The notes: a model not told the origin generated them from the letters alone. Shown: positions 45,887 to 55,139, numbered from the stretch's first letter. The stretch: 64,000 bases of DNA from Chondrinema litorale (GCF_026250525.1 NZ_CP111043.1:868001-932000); one strand, 5' to 3'. Program-made: numbers and translations.

Positions 45887-47512
45887 ATGGAAAGTAAACA
45901 CATCAATTACAAACGCACATTTTATTCATTTATATTTTTAAGTTTCTGGGCGGTATCTCAAGTATTTGCCCAATCAGTTTCGCTAGAAGTTCCACCTGCT
46001 ACCACTGCTCCGGTAGCACCAGAAAAAGCATATGGTGAGCTGTTTAAACAAATCCAACTCGAAGCCATTTTCCCAGATTCTAAAACCTTTGTCGATTGTA
46101 TACCAAGAGTACCAGCAAAGGAAATTATGGAGCAATACGAAAAGCAGAAAGACAAGAAAAACTTTGTACTCAAAACATTTGTATCGAAGTATTTTAGTCT
46201 TCCTCCGCAACCTTCTAGCGGTTATAAAAGTGACACGTCTTTAAGTATAGAAGCACATATTAATACTTTGTGGCCAGTGCTTACCAGAAAACCCGACGAA
46301 GCTGGTGGTTCACTTATTCCCTTACCAAAATCTTATATTGTTCCGGGTGGTAGGTTTGGTGAGGTATATTATTGGGATAGTTATTTCACAATGTTGGGTT
46401 TACAGGTTTCTGGCAAAACAGCTATGATTCAAAACATGGTAGATAACTTTTCTCATCTCATAGAAACACAAGGATTTATTCCCAACGGAAACAGAACTTA
46501 TTACAAAGGCCGTTCACAACCTCCATTTTATGCTTTAATGGTTGGCTTACTTGCCAAAGACAAAGGCGATGAAGTACTCAAAAAATACTTGCCTTTCTTA
46601 GAAAAGGAATATGCTTTTTGGATGGAAGGAAGCTCAGACCTTTCTGAAAGTAATGTAGCTCACAGAAGAGTTGTTCGCATGCCCGATGGCTCAGTATTAA
46701 ACCGCTATTGGGATGATTACGCTGAACCTCGCCCAGAATCGTACAAAGAAGATTACAAACTTGCCCAAGCTTCTGGCAGAGAAGCAGAGCAACTTTATAG
46801 AGACTTGAGAGCTGCTTGCGAATCTGGTTGGGATTTTAGTACCAGATGGCTCGCCAGTGGCACCGATTTATCTAGCATACAAACAACAAAGATTATTCCC
46901 ATTGACCTAAACTGCTTATTGTATAATCTGGAACATACCATTGCCAGAGCTGCTATAGTAGCAGGCGACGAAAATAAGACTATTCAATATTTACAAAAAG
47001 CCAGATTAAGAAAAACCTCTCTTATGAAATACTGCTTCGATATTAGAAAAAGGTATTACATAGACTATAATTTCATGGAAAAGAAATCTACCGGAATTAT
47101 CTCGATGGCTGGTGCATATCCTTTGTTTTTCGGCATAACTGCACAAGATGAAGCAGATAGAATTGCTGAAATTCTGGAAACCAAACTCTTAAAAGATGGA
47201 GGCTTTTTAACCACTACTACAGAAAGTGGTCAGCAATGGGATGCACCAAACGGTTGGGCTCCATTGCAATGGATTGCTTATGCCGGCTTGAAAAAATATG
47301 GTTACGATGATTTGGCCTCAGAAGCTGCTCAAAGATGGATTAGCTTAAACAAAAAGGTTTATAAAAAAACAGGCAAAATGGTGGAGAAATACATTGTTTC
47401 TGGTACGGAAGATGAAGCTGGTGGCGGAGAATATCCATTGCAAGATGGTTTTGGTTGGTCTAATGGAGTTTTATTGAGACTGATGAAAGAAGAAGGCATG
47501 CTTAAGAAATAA
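45887..47512 (+). CDS. treA: Periplasmic trehalase, GH37
   Basis: 541 aa from ATG 45887 (TTG 45881 also in frame). Signal peptide (TFYSFIFLSFWAVSQVFAQ). Both trehalase signatures are present: PGGRFGEVYYWDSYFTMLGL and QWDAPNGWAPLQWIAYAG, with the catalytic Asp region in ESGWDFSTRW. It hydrolyses trehalose to two glucoses in the periplasm. Single gene, divergent from the beta-helix gene; regulation unclear. Confidence 0.94.
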   Translation: MESKHINYKRTFYSFIFLSFWAVSQVFAQSVSLEVPPATTAPVAPEKAYGELFKQIQLEAIFPDSKTFVDCIPRVPAKEIMEQYEKQKDKKNFVLKTFVSKYFSLPPQPSSGYKSDTSLSIEAHINTLWPVLTRKPDEAGGSLIPLPKSYIVPGGRFGEVYYWDSYFTMLGLQVSGKTAMIQNMVDNFSHLIETQGFIPNGNRTYYKGRSQPPFYALMVGLLAKDKGDEVLKKYLPFLEKEYAFWMEGSSDLSESNVAHRRVVRMPDGSVLNRYWDDYAEPRPESYKEDYKLAQASGREAEQLYRDLRAACESGWDFSTRWLASGTDLSSIQTTKIIPIDLNCLLYNLEHTIARAAIVAGDENKTIQYLQKARLRKTSLMKYCFDIRKRYYIDYNFMEKKSTGIISMAGAYPLFFGITAQDEADRIAEILETKLLKDGGFLTTTTESGQQWDAPNGWAPLQWIAYAGLKKYGYDDLASEAAQRWISLNKKVYKKTGKMVEKYIVSGTEDEAGGGEYPLQDGFGWSNGVLLRLMKEEGMLKK

Positions 47513-47517
47513 TAAAA

Positions 47518-47549
47518 AAAGCTGTTATGATAAGTTTCATAACAGCTTT
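47518..47549 (+). terminator. Terminator after the trehalase gene
   Basis: 13-bp stem AAAGCTGTTATGA / TCATAACAGCTTT with loop TAAGTT; A-run before and T-rich sequence after. It lies between convergent genes. Confidence 0.85.
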
Positions 47550-47561
47550 CACAACTCTTTT

Positions 47562-49838
47562 CTATTTATCTTTCTCAAGATTCAAAATCACTTTATCGGC
47601 AATTCCATTTATTTGAGGGTTTTGATCTCTTCTATGTAACCTACGACTCATCGGGCTGATATTTCCTTTTAAGTATGCTCCTATTTCTATTACAGAGATA
47701 TCTCCATCTTTATTCTCGTCTGCCTGCCCTTGTAAAGCTTTTAAAAAGTAGTAAGTCATTAAAGAGTGATATTTTTCTGGATACCAAGAAGAAATCTGAT
47801 CTCCTTCTGACGAAGTAATTACCACACTTTTTTCATCATTTAACACCTTATTTTCTGCATTAATAAAAATCGGTGAAGCATTTCTAATCAACATACCTTT
47901 TTCAGATGCGCCACTAAAACAAGCATCTAACACAACGGTTAAGCTTTTATAAGGAATTTGAGAAAGATTTCTGTAAAACACTTCAGTAGAATAACCATTT
48001 AACGCAACCGCAGCCGGATCACAATCTACTGGCACGAAATAACCTGTTTTACTATCTAAGTCTGGCGCACCATGTCCAGAGTAAAATACAAACACATCAG
48101 ACTCATCTGGAATTACCAAATCGTATAACCTGCCTTTGTAATTACTTTCTGAACCAAACACACTATTAAAATTACCCTGTGTTGCATTCTCGAAATACAA
48201 GATATTTTCTTCTTTAAAACCAAATGCATTTACAAGATACTTCTTCATGGCTTGTGCATCGTTGAGTGCATAATCGACTGAAGGCACATCTTGGTTCGCG
48301 TAATCTTTATTGCCAATTACAACTGCAATTGCATGCTTGTTTACTTGATCAGTTTTAGGAATGTCTGTATCCACATCAGAAACGCCAACTTCTACTACAT
48401 CATAAGTTTCTGTAGTAGACTCATTAAAATCGAATTTTTGTAAGTTGAGCTCTACAGGTTTAAAGTTGTAAACAATGCGGGAAGCTTTAAAATTAATAGG
48501 ATTATTGCTATCGTAAACATACTCGCGAGGATATTCAGAATTGCTAATTTCTAAATAACTGATAGCGAAAGAAGAACCATCAAAAGCATATTTTATATCA
48601 CTCAGTGTAGAACCTTGGAAATTGGTTTCAAAGTGAGAAGCTTCTCTAATAGGCACAGGAACATAAATAGGATTCAATTCTGGAAATTGAATCCTAAAAA
48701 CTTCACTTTCTGTGTCGTAATCGAGTTTTGCATAACTTTTATCAATATCCACAAACGTGGTGGCAATCAGGTTCATCCCTTCTGCTGTAAATTCTTCAAT
48801 TTTCTTTCTGCGAGAAACTTCATTTACACGAGTTTGATAATCTGTAAGTTTCTCGTAGCGTCCCTTCTCTTGCCAAGGTTCCAGCATTTTTTCTACATAC
48901 ATAGAAACACTCTTGTTTACATCTGGTGTCTGTAACTTATAGTCGATCGCATAAAAGTTTTCCAGATTGAGGTTTTCTACCCAACCTTGTTTTTTACCAA
49001 AAGAAACATAACTCCAAGAATCGTCACTATTTGTATTAAGCATTTCGCTCTCCATTCCAAACAAAGCTTTACCTACAGTATTTGATGCACTCAAATCTTT
49101 GCTTTTGATATCGGCAAAGGGCACATTTATTCGTGTGTAAGTATTCATGAACGACTCTGTATTTAGGTTGATTTCACCTAAAGGATTGCCATTGTTGGAA
49201 AAATTGAAATTTACATCGCGATGATATTGATAGGCAGGTAATTTATAATCGCCAATATCTACTCTTAGCTCTCCATAAGAATTAGTCGGATATTGAATGG
49301 AAATATCGTTAGCAATTACATCAACAGAAGTATTTGTAAGCGGAATTTCATCTTCTTTCTGATATTTTACTGGTCCGGGCTCATACTGTTGTTTGTATTT
49401 AATTTTGTTTAGCTGTCCGGTACCAAAAGAACTAAACATCCAAACAGTGCATAAACCCATGGTAATCCATATCCAGTTAGGGGTTTCTTTGCTAAAAACT
49501 TTTCCATCGGGCGCTTCGGTATAAGCGTAATAACCCACTCCAATAGGCAGCATTATTCTGGAAAATATAGCTCCCATATTTGGGTGTTTATATTTTTTGC
49601 TTATTTCTACACGTGTATCGTATTTGTATTCTGGTTGGTAGTAGGCTCTTGCACTATACTCACCAGACTCTCGCGATGGCGATCTACTTACTTCAACATT
49701 GTAATGCTTGTTTACAAGTTGGCCAGAGCCTTCAACTATTTTCGGGCTAGACTTTGTCTGAGAAACATAGCAAGCGTTAACAGAGAATAATATAGAGACA
49801 ATTAATAGATAAGAGATAGTGGACTTTAAAAAATTCAT
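47562..49838 (-). CDS. Lipoprotein with C-terminal caspase (C14) domain
   Basis: 758 aa. Lipobox VNAC (MNFLKSTISYLLIVSILFSVNAC). One membrane helix (WIWITMGLCTVWMFSSF) near residue 125, a beta-rich middle part of unknown fold, then the caspase-like domain starting at KHAIAVVIGNKDYANQDVPSV with catalytic His589 (VFYSGHGAPD) and Cys640 (VVLDACFSGA). After it, DENKDGDISVIE (707-718) is a 12-residue EF-hand-like calcium loop. Bacterial caspase-like proteins cleave after Lys or Arg and often act in regulated proteolysis; here the location at the envelope is unusual. Target unknown. Confidence 0.88.
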   Translation of the reverse strand: MNFLKSTISYLLIVSILFSVNACYVSQTKSSPKIVEGSGQLVNKHYNVEVSRSPSRESGEYSARAYYQPEYKYDTRVEISKKYKHPNMGAIFSRIMLPIGVGYYAYTEAPDGKVFSKETPNWIWITMGLCTVWMFSSFGTGQLNKIKYKQQYEPGPVKYQKEDEIPLTNTSVDVIANDISIQYPTNSYGELRVDIGDYKLPAYQYHRDVNFNFSNNGNPLGEINLNTESFMNTYTRINVPFADIKSKDLSASNTVGKALFGMESEMLNTNSDDSWSYVSFGKKQGWVENLNLENFYAIDYKLQTPDVNKSVSMYVEKMLEPWQEKGRYEKLTDYQTRVNEVSRRKKIEEFTAEGMNLIATTFVDIDKSYAKLDYDTESEVFRIQFPELNPIYVPVPIREASHFETNFQGSTLSDIKYAFDGSSFAISYLEISNSEYPREYVYDSNNPINFKASRIVYNFKPVELNLQKFDFNESTTETYDVVEVGVSDVDTDIPKTDQVNKHAIAVVIGNKDYANQDVPSVDYALNDAQAMKKYLVNAFGFKEENILYFENATQGNFNSVFGSESNYKGRLYDLVIPDESDVFVFYSGHGAPDLDSKTGYFVPVDCDPAAVALNGYSTEVFYRNLSQIPYKSLTVVLDACFSGASEKGMLIRNASPIFINAENKVLNDEKSVVITSSEGDQISSWYPEKYHSLMTYYFLKALQGQADENKDGDISVIEIGAYLKGNISPMSRRLHRRDQNPQINGIADKVILNLEKDK

Positions 49839-49925
49839 AAGACAGATAAGTTTCCTGCAAATGTCAGCTAGTTTTATTCGCTAAAATTAAGCTTTTATAT
49901 TAGGATGTACTAATCTGTTTACACG

Positions 49926-49956
49926 AAAAAAAAATCCCGGTGGATTACCGGGATTT
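49926..49956 (-). terminator. Terminator after the FKBP gene
   Basis: Minus-strand stem AAATCCCGGT / ACCGGGATTT with a five-base loop and a run of T. Confidence 0.88.
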
Positions 49957-49979
49957 AAGTACTTTAAATTAAATTGAAA

Positions 49980-50705
49980 TTATTTATCATCACCAACAGA
50001 AAGTAATTCTACTTCGAAAATTAATGTTTCGTTTGGTCCAATTTCTTCGCTTCTTCTTTGAGAACCATAAGCAAGGTTTGCTGGAATATAGAATTTATAT
50101 TTAGCACCAGTTTTCATTAACTGTAAACCTTCTGTCCATCCTTTGATCACACCATTTAGAGGGAAAGTTGCAGGTGTTCCTTTTTCTACTGAAGAGTCGA
50201 ATACAGTTCCGTCGATAGTAGTACCGTGGTAGTGAACTGTTACCATATCAGTTGCTACTGGTGATGGGCCAGAACCTTCTGTAATTACTTCGTATTGTAA
50301 ACCACTATCTGTAGTAGTTACACCATCTTTCTTACCGTTTTCAGCTAAAAATGCTTGTCCTTTTTCAAGGTTTGTAGTTGCTTCTTTTTGTGTTTCTGCA
50401 ACCATTTCTTGCTGTTTTTTCATAGAATAAGTTTGAAGAATCTGATTACACTGCTCTTCAGTTAATTTTAAATCAGAACTTCCTTTTAAAACATCTGACA
50501 ATCCAGCTAATAATGCATCTATATTTAAGCTATCTTTTTCAGTTTGGGGTTTTAGATTATTGCCAATACTTACACCAGCACTATAACTTACAGAATCCAT
50601 TGATGAGCTAATGCTCACGTTTCCTCCGGCACCACCCATGTTGTTACAACTTACAGTAATACCTGAAATCAAAAGAGCTGCTATAAAAATTCGATTAAAA
50701 TTCAT
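49980..50705 (-). CDS. FKBP-type peptidyl-prolyl isomerase lipoprotein
   Basis: 241 aa. Lipobox VSCNN after LLISGIT. N-terminal FKBP dimerisation domain (SVSYSAGVSIGNNLKPQTEK) and C-terminal FKBP core (MVTVHYHGTTIDGTVFDSSVEKG; FPLNGVIKGWTEGLQLM; KFYIPANLAYGSQ; LIFEVELLSV). It assists folding of outer-membrane or periplasmic proteins. Single gene. Confidence 0.94.
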   Translation of the reverse strand: MNFNRIFIAALLISGITVSCNNMGGAGGNVSISSSMDSVSYSAGVSIGNNLKPQTEKDSLNIDALLAGLSDVLKGSSDLKLTEEQCNQILQTYSMKKQQEMVAETQKEATTNLEKGQAFLAENGKKDGVTTTDSGLQYEVITEGSGPSPVATDMVTVHYHGTTIDGTVFDSSVEKGTPATFPLNGVIKGWTEGLQLMKTGAKYKFYIPANLAYGSQRRSEEIGPNETLIFEVELLSVGDDK

Positions 50706-50871
50706 TTTGTTTTCTTATGTTGAAAAATTGAGTTCATGCAAATATGAAAGTTTTCCTGCAACAAAGAAAGTCAAGGCCGTATTATGCTATAAATCATACT
50801 TTTTACTGACATTTTTTTCGGAAAAACTGGCAAAAATTTCGTAAATTATAGTAGCCTCAAAGATAAAAGTC

Positions 50872-51438
50872 ATGAAAAAGCTAATTTCTTATCTATGCTT
50901 ATTATTGATTGCATTGTTTAGCGCTTGCAGCCAAAAAGTATTGGTAAAATCTCATTACAATCATGATAATGACTTTAGCCAAATTACTACTTTTAGTTGG
51001 TCTCCAACGCAGGAAAACAATATTGCCAATAAGGTAACATTCGCAAATGATTTCAATAGCCAGCTTGTAAAAGAAGCTATTGAGCAAGAACTAACAGCCA
51101 GAGGGTTGCATAAAATTTCGACTAACGGAGATATTCAAATAGAATATTTTATAAATGTAGATAGCAAAAGAGCTGTAATTACCTCTCCATTGCCTACTAT
51201 AGATAATTTTGATGAAGAATACAGGGTAAAAGCAGAACAGTTTAAAAAAGCTACTTTAACCATCCACATCGAAAATGCAGATGGAACTGCAACTTTGTGG
51301 GTAGGTAGTACCGAAGGAGTAATAATAGATGCACCTAAAAACACTAAGCAAATAATTGAAAGTACAATTAACGAAATTTTCAGTCAATTTCCTTTTCGGA
51401 CAAACAATGTAGTAGCCCAATCGATTAAAACTGAATAA
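50872..51438 (+). CDS. DUF4136 lipoprotein
   Basis: 188 aa. Lipobox FSAC (LLLIALFSAC). KVLVKSHYNHDNDFSQITTFSWSPTQ, LVKEAIEQELTARGLHKISTNGDIQIEYFINV and ATLTIHIENADGTATLWVGSTEG are the DUF4136 pattern, less diverged than the copy at 21349. Function unknown. It is followed 9 bases later by an NAD(P)-binding protein, likely co-transcribed. Confidence 0.85.
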   Translation: MKKLISYLCLLLIALFSACSQKVLVKSHYNHDNDFSQITTFSWSPTQENNIANKVTFANDFNSQLVKEAIEQELTARGLHKISTNGDIQIEYFINVDSKRAVITSPLPTIDNFDEEYRVKAEQFKKATLTIHIENADGTATLWVGSTEGVIIDAPKNTKQIIESTINEIFSQFPFRTNNVVAQSIKTE

Positions 51439-51447
51439 GTTTGATCT

Positions 51448-52098
51448 ATGGAAAAGAAATTAAATGCATTAGTTGCTGGCGGTACTGGCTTAATTGGTAA
51501 AGAATTATGCCGCATTCTGGCCTCAGATAATTATTACGATAAAGTAATTTCTCTTGTAAGAAGAAAAAGCAATCAGGTAAGTGGTGTTACCGAACAGGTT
51601 GTAAATTTTGACACCTTGTCTAACACTACTATTGAAACTGAAATAGATGTTGCCTTTTGCTGTTTAGGCACAACTATGAAGAAAGCAGGCTCTAAAGAAG
51701 CTTTTTATAAAGTTGATTATGAATATGTTGAAAAGTTTGCCAAACTGGCTCATGCTTTAGGTGTAGAGAAATTTTTATTAGTTACAGCTATTGGTGCAGA
51801 TGCCAACTCGATGTTTTACTACAATCGAGTAAAAGGAGAAATTGAAAACACTATTAAGGCCATACCTTTTAAGAGTATACACATTTTTAGACCTTCTTTA
51901 TTAATTGGAGACAGAGAAGAGCAGAGAACTGGTGAAGATGTAGGCAAGTTTGTCTATAAACATTTAGATTTTCTAATTCCCAAAAAATACAAAGGTATTG
52001 AAGGCTCACAGGTTGCCAAAGCCATGGCTCAAAAAGGAAAGTCTAATATCGAAGACGTTTTAATTTACGAATCTAAAGTAATTCAAGAGCTAGTCTAA
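51448..52098 (+). CDS. NAD(P)-binding SDR-type protein, HTATIP2-like
   Basis: 216 aa. Rossmann start LNALVAGGTGLIGKELCRIL, DVAFCCLGTTMKKAGS and FLLVTAIGADANSMFYYNRVKGEIE are typical of the HTATIP2/CC3-like atypical short-chain dehydrogenases. The Tyr-x-x-x-Lys motif is YYNRVKG. Substrate unknown. Confidence 0.87.
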   Translation: MEKKLNALVAGGTGLIGKELCRILASDNYYDKVISLVRRKSNQVSGVTEQVVNFDTLSNTTIETEIDVAFCCLGTTMKKAGSKEAFYKVDYEYVEKFAKLAHALGVEKFLLVTAIGADANSMFYYNRVKGEIENTIKAIPFKSIHIFRPSLLIGDREEQRTGEDVGKFVYKHLDFLIPKKYKGIEGSQVAKAMAQKGKSNIEDVLIYESKVIQELV

Positions 52099-52127
52099 GC
52101 CCAGTATTTAGAGGTTAATTTAAATAA

Positions 52128-52160
52128 AAAAGCCAATGACTAAAAATATCATTGGCTTTT
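52128..52160. terminator. Terminator between convergent genes
   Basis: 12-bp stem AAAAGCCAATGA / TCATTGGCTTTT with a nine-base loop, with A- and T-runs on both sides. Confidence 0.87.
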
Positions 52161-52183
52161 TACATGCTTCATTTGCACTTAAT

Positions 52184-53215
52184 TTACGCTACAAAATGGC
52201 GCAGATCAAAATAAACAAGCATATATGTTTTGCCTTCTTTATCTGTAACTCTCAATAATCCTTTACTACCTGTAGGGAAAGAGAAATGTAACTGATATTC
52301 CACATCCACATGCATGTACTCTATATTTACAAACCTGTGGTTTCTGGTTATAATATTTTGTTTAAAGTCGAACTGCCAGTTAATCTGCTTTAACACATGT
52401 CTATTAGAAACTTTAGGTGTATCAGAATCGTGACCGTGAATGGTAACCGGTACAGTAAAGTTATCAAATACAGATTTAGTTAAAAGTGCATCGATGTGGA
52501 TAGTGTTAGAAGTATTACTTAATGTATAATCTTCTGAGGTCCAAAGTTTTTGCACTGCAATGTTTTCTATCTGTGTAGTTGTTTGCATCGATGTAACCCC
52601 TTCCCTTTCCATTGCATAGTTTTCTGCATAGCGCATAATATCTCTAAATACACCTTTTCCTCTTTCACTTGGTAATACACCATAAAGAATACCCTTACAC
52701 TTTCCTTCAGACTGGAAATTAAAAGTAGCAAAGCCGATCACTTCTTCTCCACGCTTTACTAGCCAGCATATTCTTTCATCATTGTCTTCTGCATAACTCC
52801 TTACCCAATCTTGATAACCCTCTGTTACACTTTGGTTATCAAAAAATGGATTAATGCGGTAGTGGTTCACATAACTTCCAAAGGTTTCTTTTACAATAGC
52901 ATTTAATGCCTCGTGATCTGCTTGTCCTGCTCGCTTTAATGTTAACTCTTTGTGCTGAAGTTCTCGGGGTTTCTTGTTGGTTAGGTCCTTTGTATAATAA
53001 GCTAGCGTATCAGCAACTATAAAAGGCATTGCAGTTTTCTCTAACCTGTTCAACTGAGAAAGGTTAACTGTCGGAATCCTGATAATGGCAGTATCAACGT
53101 TGTTCTCCAATATCTGATTTAACAGTGAAGTAGCATCAATCTCTTCTAACCTAGCTCTATAGATAACCAATCCGAATCGTTGGCTATCAATCTTATGATA
53201 CTTTAGAATACTCAT
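52184..53215 (-). CDS. GNAT acetyltransferase with an unassigned C-terminal domain
   Basis: 343 aa from ATG 53215 (an upstream TTG adds one residue). The first ~100 residues (SILKYHKIDSQRFGLVIYRARLEEIDATSLL) form a small extra part, then the GNAT core has ICWLVKRGEEVIGFATFNF and the acetyl-CoA loop GVLPSERGKGVFRDIMRYAE. The last ~90 residues (LKQINWQFDFKQNII...VDVEYQLHFSF) are an uncharacterised beta-rich extension. Single-domain enzymes of this type (FdtC/WecD-like) modify sugar nucleotides or amino groups; the substrate here is unknown. Confidence 0.75.
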   Translation of the reverse strand: MSILKYHKIDSQRFGLVIYRARLEEIDATSLLNQILENNVDTAIIRIPTVNLSQLNRLEKTAMPFIVADTLAYYTKDLTNKKPRELQHKELTLKRAGQADHEALNAIVKETFGSYVNHYRINPFFDNQSVTEGYQDWVRSYAEDNDERICWLVKRGEEVIGFATFNFQSEGKCKGILYGVLPSERGKGVFRDIMRYAENYAMEREGVTSMQTTTQIENIAVQKLWTSEDYTLSNTSNTIHIDALLTKSVFDNFTVPVTIHGHDSDTPKVSNRHVLKQINWQFDFKQNIITRNHRFVNIEYMHVDVEYQLHFSFPTGSKGLLRVTDKEGKTYMLVYFDLRHFVA

Positions 53216-53380
53216 CAAAAATAAATCTTAGTATGTTTGTTATAAAAAAATAGATGATTTATCTCTATAATGGGAGCAAAATTGTCATCAAGCTTAAATA
53301 TAGGGAATTATCTTCATATATTATCATTTTAAGAAATGCATAATTTCACGATTTTTTTTCCGATAATCAATCAAATATTT

Positions 53381-53388
53381 TAAATTTG
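53381..53388 (+). promoter_or_regulatory. -7 element of the small basic protein gene
   Basis: TAAATTTG matches TAnnTTTG, 25 bases before ATG 53413; the upstream TTG box is not clear. Confidence 0.45.
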
Positions 53389-53412
53389 CAAACTCAAAAA
53401 AATTGAAAGGAA

Positions 53413-53559
53413 ATGGCATCGATAACTCTTAAAAGAAAAACACTTAAAAATAGATTAAGAGCTAAAAATAAAAATATTAAAATAAAGCTTCTTAATACTA
53501 AGCCTGTATTGAAAAACATTGACGTTCAGGCAATTAAAGAATCATTTAAAAAAGACTAA
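53413..53559 (+). CDS. Small basic protein, 48 residues
   Basis: A short gene with a purine-rich ribosome-binding stretch (GAAAGGAA) just before ATG. The protein, MASITLKRKTLKNRLRAKNK then IKIKLLNTKPVLKNIDVQAI and a basic end, is Lys/Arg-rich and lacks a signal peptide or membrane segment. Bacteroidota carry small conserved proteins of this style, and it could bind nucleic acid or a ribosome, but I cannot name a family. It has its own promoter and a terminator after it. Confidence 0.7.
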   Translation: MASITLKRKTLKNRLRAKNKNIKIKLLNTKPVLKNIDVQAIKESFKKD

Positions 53560-53610
53560 TTCCTGTTCAGCTTCGGCTGATTAATACATGAATTTGTAAA
53601 AATATTTTTT

Positions 53611-53625
53611 TTACACAATGTGTAA
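53611..53625. repeat. 15-base palindrome
   Basis: TTACACA-A-TGTGTAA, located between the small basic protein gene and its terminator hairpin; it may be an operator or a processing site. Confidence 0.3.
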
Positions 53626-53626
53626 T

Positions 53627-53660
53627 ATACCCGAATAGAAAACTATTCGGGTATGTTTTT
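53627..53660. terminator. Terminator between the small basic protein and the phosphoesterase gene
   Basis: 12-bp perfect stem ATACCCGAATAG / CTATTCGGGTAT with loop AAAA (53627-53654) followed by a T-run. Confidence 0.88.
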
Positions 53661-54161
53661 TTATAGAATTCCTCTTTTTCCAAGCTCAATTAACTCAAGA
53701 TTTGTAATTTTTTCATTCAAAATTTCGAATCTGAGCATTGTTTTTTCTTTGTGGAAACCATGATTACCTGCAGCTCCTGGGTTCATGTGTAATAGGTTCC
53801 TTTTCTTATCTGGAATTACTTTTAGTATATGAGAATGGCCACATATAAATAAATCTGGCTTGAGCTCATCTAGTCTATCTTTTAGCTTCCTTGTATATTT
53901 TGGAGGGTAACCGCCAATGTGTATGATATATACTTTTACACCTGCGCAATTAAAGAACAACTCTTCGGGAAACTCCGATCTTATGTTATTATCGTCGATA
54001 TTCCCATAAACTGCTTTAAATGGCTTAAAACCCTTTATTTTTCGGGCTACTTCTACATCGCCAATATCACCAGCATGCCAAATTTCATCACAATTTTCAA
54101 AATACGATAGCATATCATCATTAATAAAGCTATGCGTATCTGAAAGTAAACCAATTTTCAT
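53661..54161 (-). CDS. Metallophosphoesterase, YfcE/MJ0936-like
   Basis: 166 aa. The metal-binding motifs are complete: KIGLLSDTHSFI (D-x-H), IWHAGDIGDVE (GD), VYGNIDDNNIRS (GN(D/H)) and FICGHSHILKV (GHxH). Small cytoplasmic phosphodiesterases of this type hydrolyse 2',3'-cyclic nucleotides or model phosphodiesters; the native substrate is unknown. Divergent from aguB. Confidence 0.9.
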   Translation of the reverse strand: MKIGLLSDTHSFINDDMLSYFENCDEIWHAGDIGDVEVARKIKGFKPFKAVYGNIDDNNIRSEFPEELFFNCAGVKVYIIHIGGYPPKYTRKLKDRLDELKPDLFICGHSHILKVIPDKKRNLLHMNPGAAGNHGFHKEKTMLRFEILNEKITNLELIELGKRGIL

Positions 54162-54184
54162 ATTAATTAATTATGCATAATAAA

Positions 54185-54192
54185 TAAGTTTG
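54185..54192 (+). promoter_or_regulatory. -7 element of aguB
   Basis: TAAGTTTG matches TAnnTTTG, 28 bases before ATG 54221. Confidence 0.4.
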
Positions 54193-54220
54193 CAATAATA
54201 TAGAATCAAAAATAAAAGTG

Positions 54221-55117
54221 ATGGGTAAAGCAAAAATTCTAAAAGCGGGTTTGGTACAGCAAAGCTGCAATGAAAATAGAGAAGAAAACATACAAAAATC
54301 TATAAATGGAATTAAAGAACTAGCAGCAAAAGGTGCTGAACTGGTTGTTTTACAAGAATTACATACAGGAGTTTATTTTTGCCAAGCAGAAGACGTAGAC
54401 CGTTTCGATATGGCAGAGTCAATCCCTGGGCCATCAACCGAAGTGTTTGGGCAAATTGCCAAAGAAACAGGTGTTGTTTTGGTTACTTCATTATTCGAAA
54501 AGCGAGCTCCGGGAGTTTACCACAATACAGCAGTAGTTTTCGAAAAAGATGGTAACATTGCTGGCAAATACAGAAAAATGCATATCCCAGATGATCCGGC
54601 ATATTATGAGAAGTTTTATTTTACACCCGGTGATATGGGATTTAAACCTATAGAAACATCTGTAGGAAAATTAGGTCTTTTGGTTTGTTGGGATCAGTGG
54701 TATCCAGAAGCTGCGAGGTTAATGGCTTTGGCGGGTGCAGATTTATTAATCTACCCTACTGCTATTGGTTGGGAAAGTACCGATACCGATGCTGAGAAGA
54801 AAAGACAGTTAGATGCTTGGACTATCTCACAAAGAGGACATAGTGTGGCGAATGGCTTGCCACTAATTAGCGTAAATAGAACAGGTTTCGAAGAAGATTT
54901 CTCTGGAGTTACAAAAGGTATTCAGTTTTGGGGAAATAGTTTTGTATCTGGCCCGCAAGGCGAGATTGTTGTAGAAGCTCCACACAACGAAGAAGTAAAC
55001 ATATTGGTAGAAATCGATATGAAACGCAGTGAAGATGTGAGAAGAATCTGGCCATTTTTTAGAGATCGCCGCATTGAAGCTTATGACGGACTCTTAAAAA
55101 GGTTTCTGGTAGACTAA
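54221..55117 (+). CDS. aguB: N-carbamoylputrescine amidase
   Basis: 298 aa from ATG 54221; GTG 54218 is in frame but adds one residue. Nitrilase superfamily with Glu46 (VVLQELHTGVYF), Lys119 (KYRKMHIPDDPAYYEKFYF) and Cys156 (GLLVCWDQWYPEAARLMAL) and GWESTDTDAEKKRQLDAW, closely matching AguB. It hydrolyses N-carbamoylputrescine to putrescine, CO2 and ammonia in polyamine synthesis. The agmatine deiminase partner is not in the window; terminator follows. Confidence 0.93.
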   Translation: MGKAKILKAGLVQQSCNENREENIQKSINGIKELAAKGAELVVLQELHTGVYFCQAEDVDRFDMAESIPGPSTEVFGQIAKETGVVLVTSLFEKRAPGVYHNTAVVFEKDGNIAGKYRKMHIPDDPAYYEKFYFTPGDMGFKPIETSVGKLGLLVCWDQWYPEAARLMALAGADLLIYPTAIGWESTDTDAEKKRQLDAWTISQRGHSVANGLPLISVNRTGFEEDFSGVTKGIQFWGNSFVSGPQGEIVVEAPHNEEVNILVEIDMKRSEDVRRIWPFFRDRRIEAYDGLLKRFLVD

Positions 55118-55139
55118 TTTATTCAATTTATAAATATTT

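Noticed and set aside
47562..49838. Caspase gene as part of an antiphage defence island
   Set aside because: The neighbours are trehalase, FKBP and DUF4136 genes; there is no sensor, effector or mobile signature next to it.
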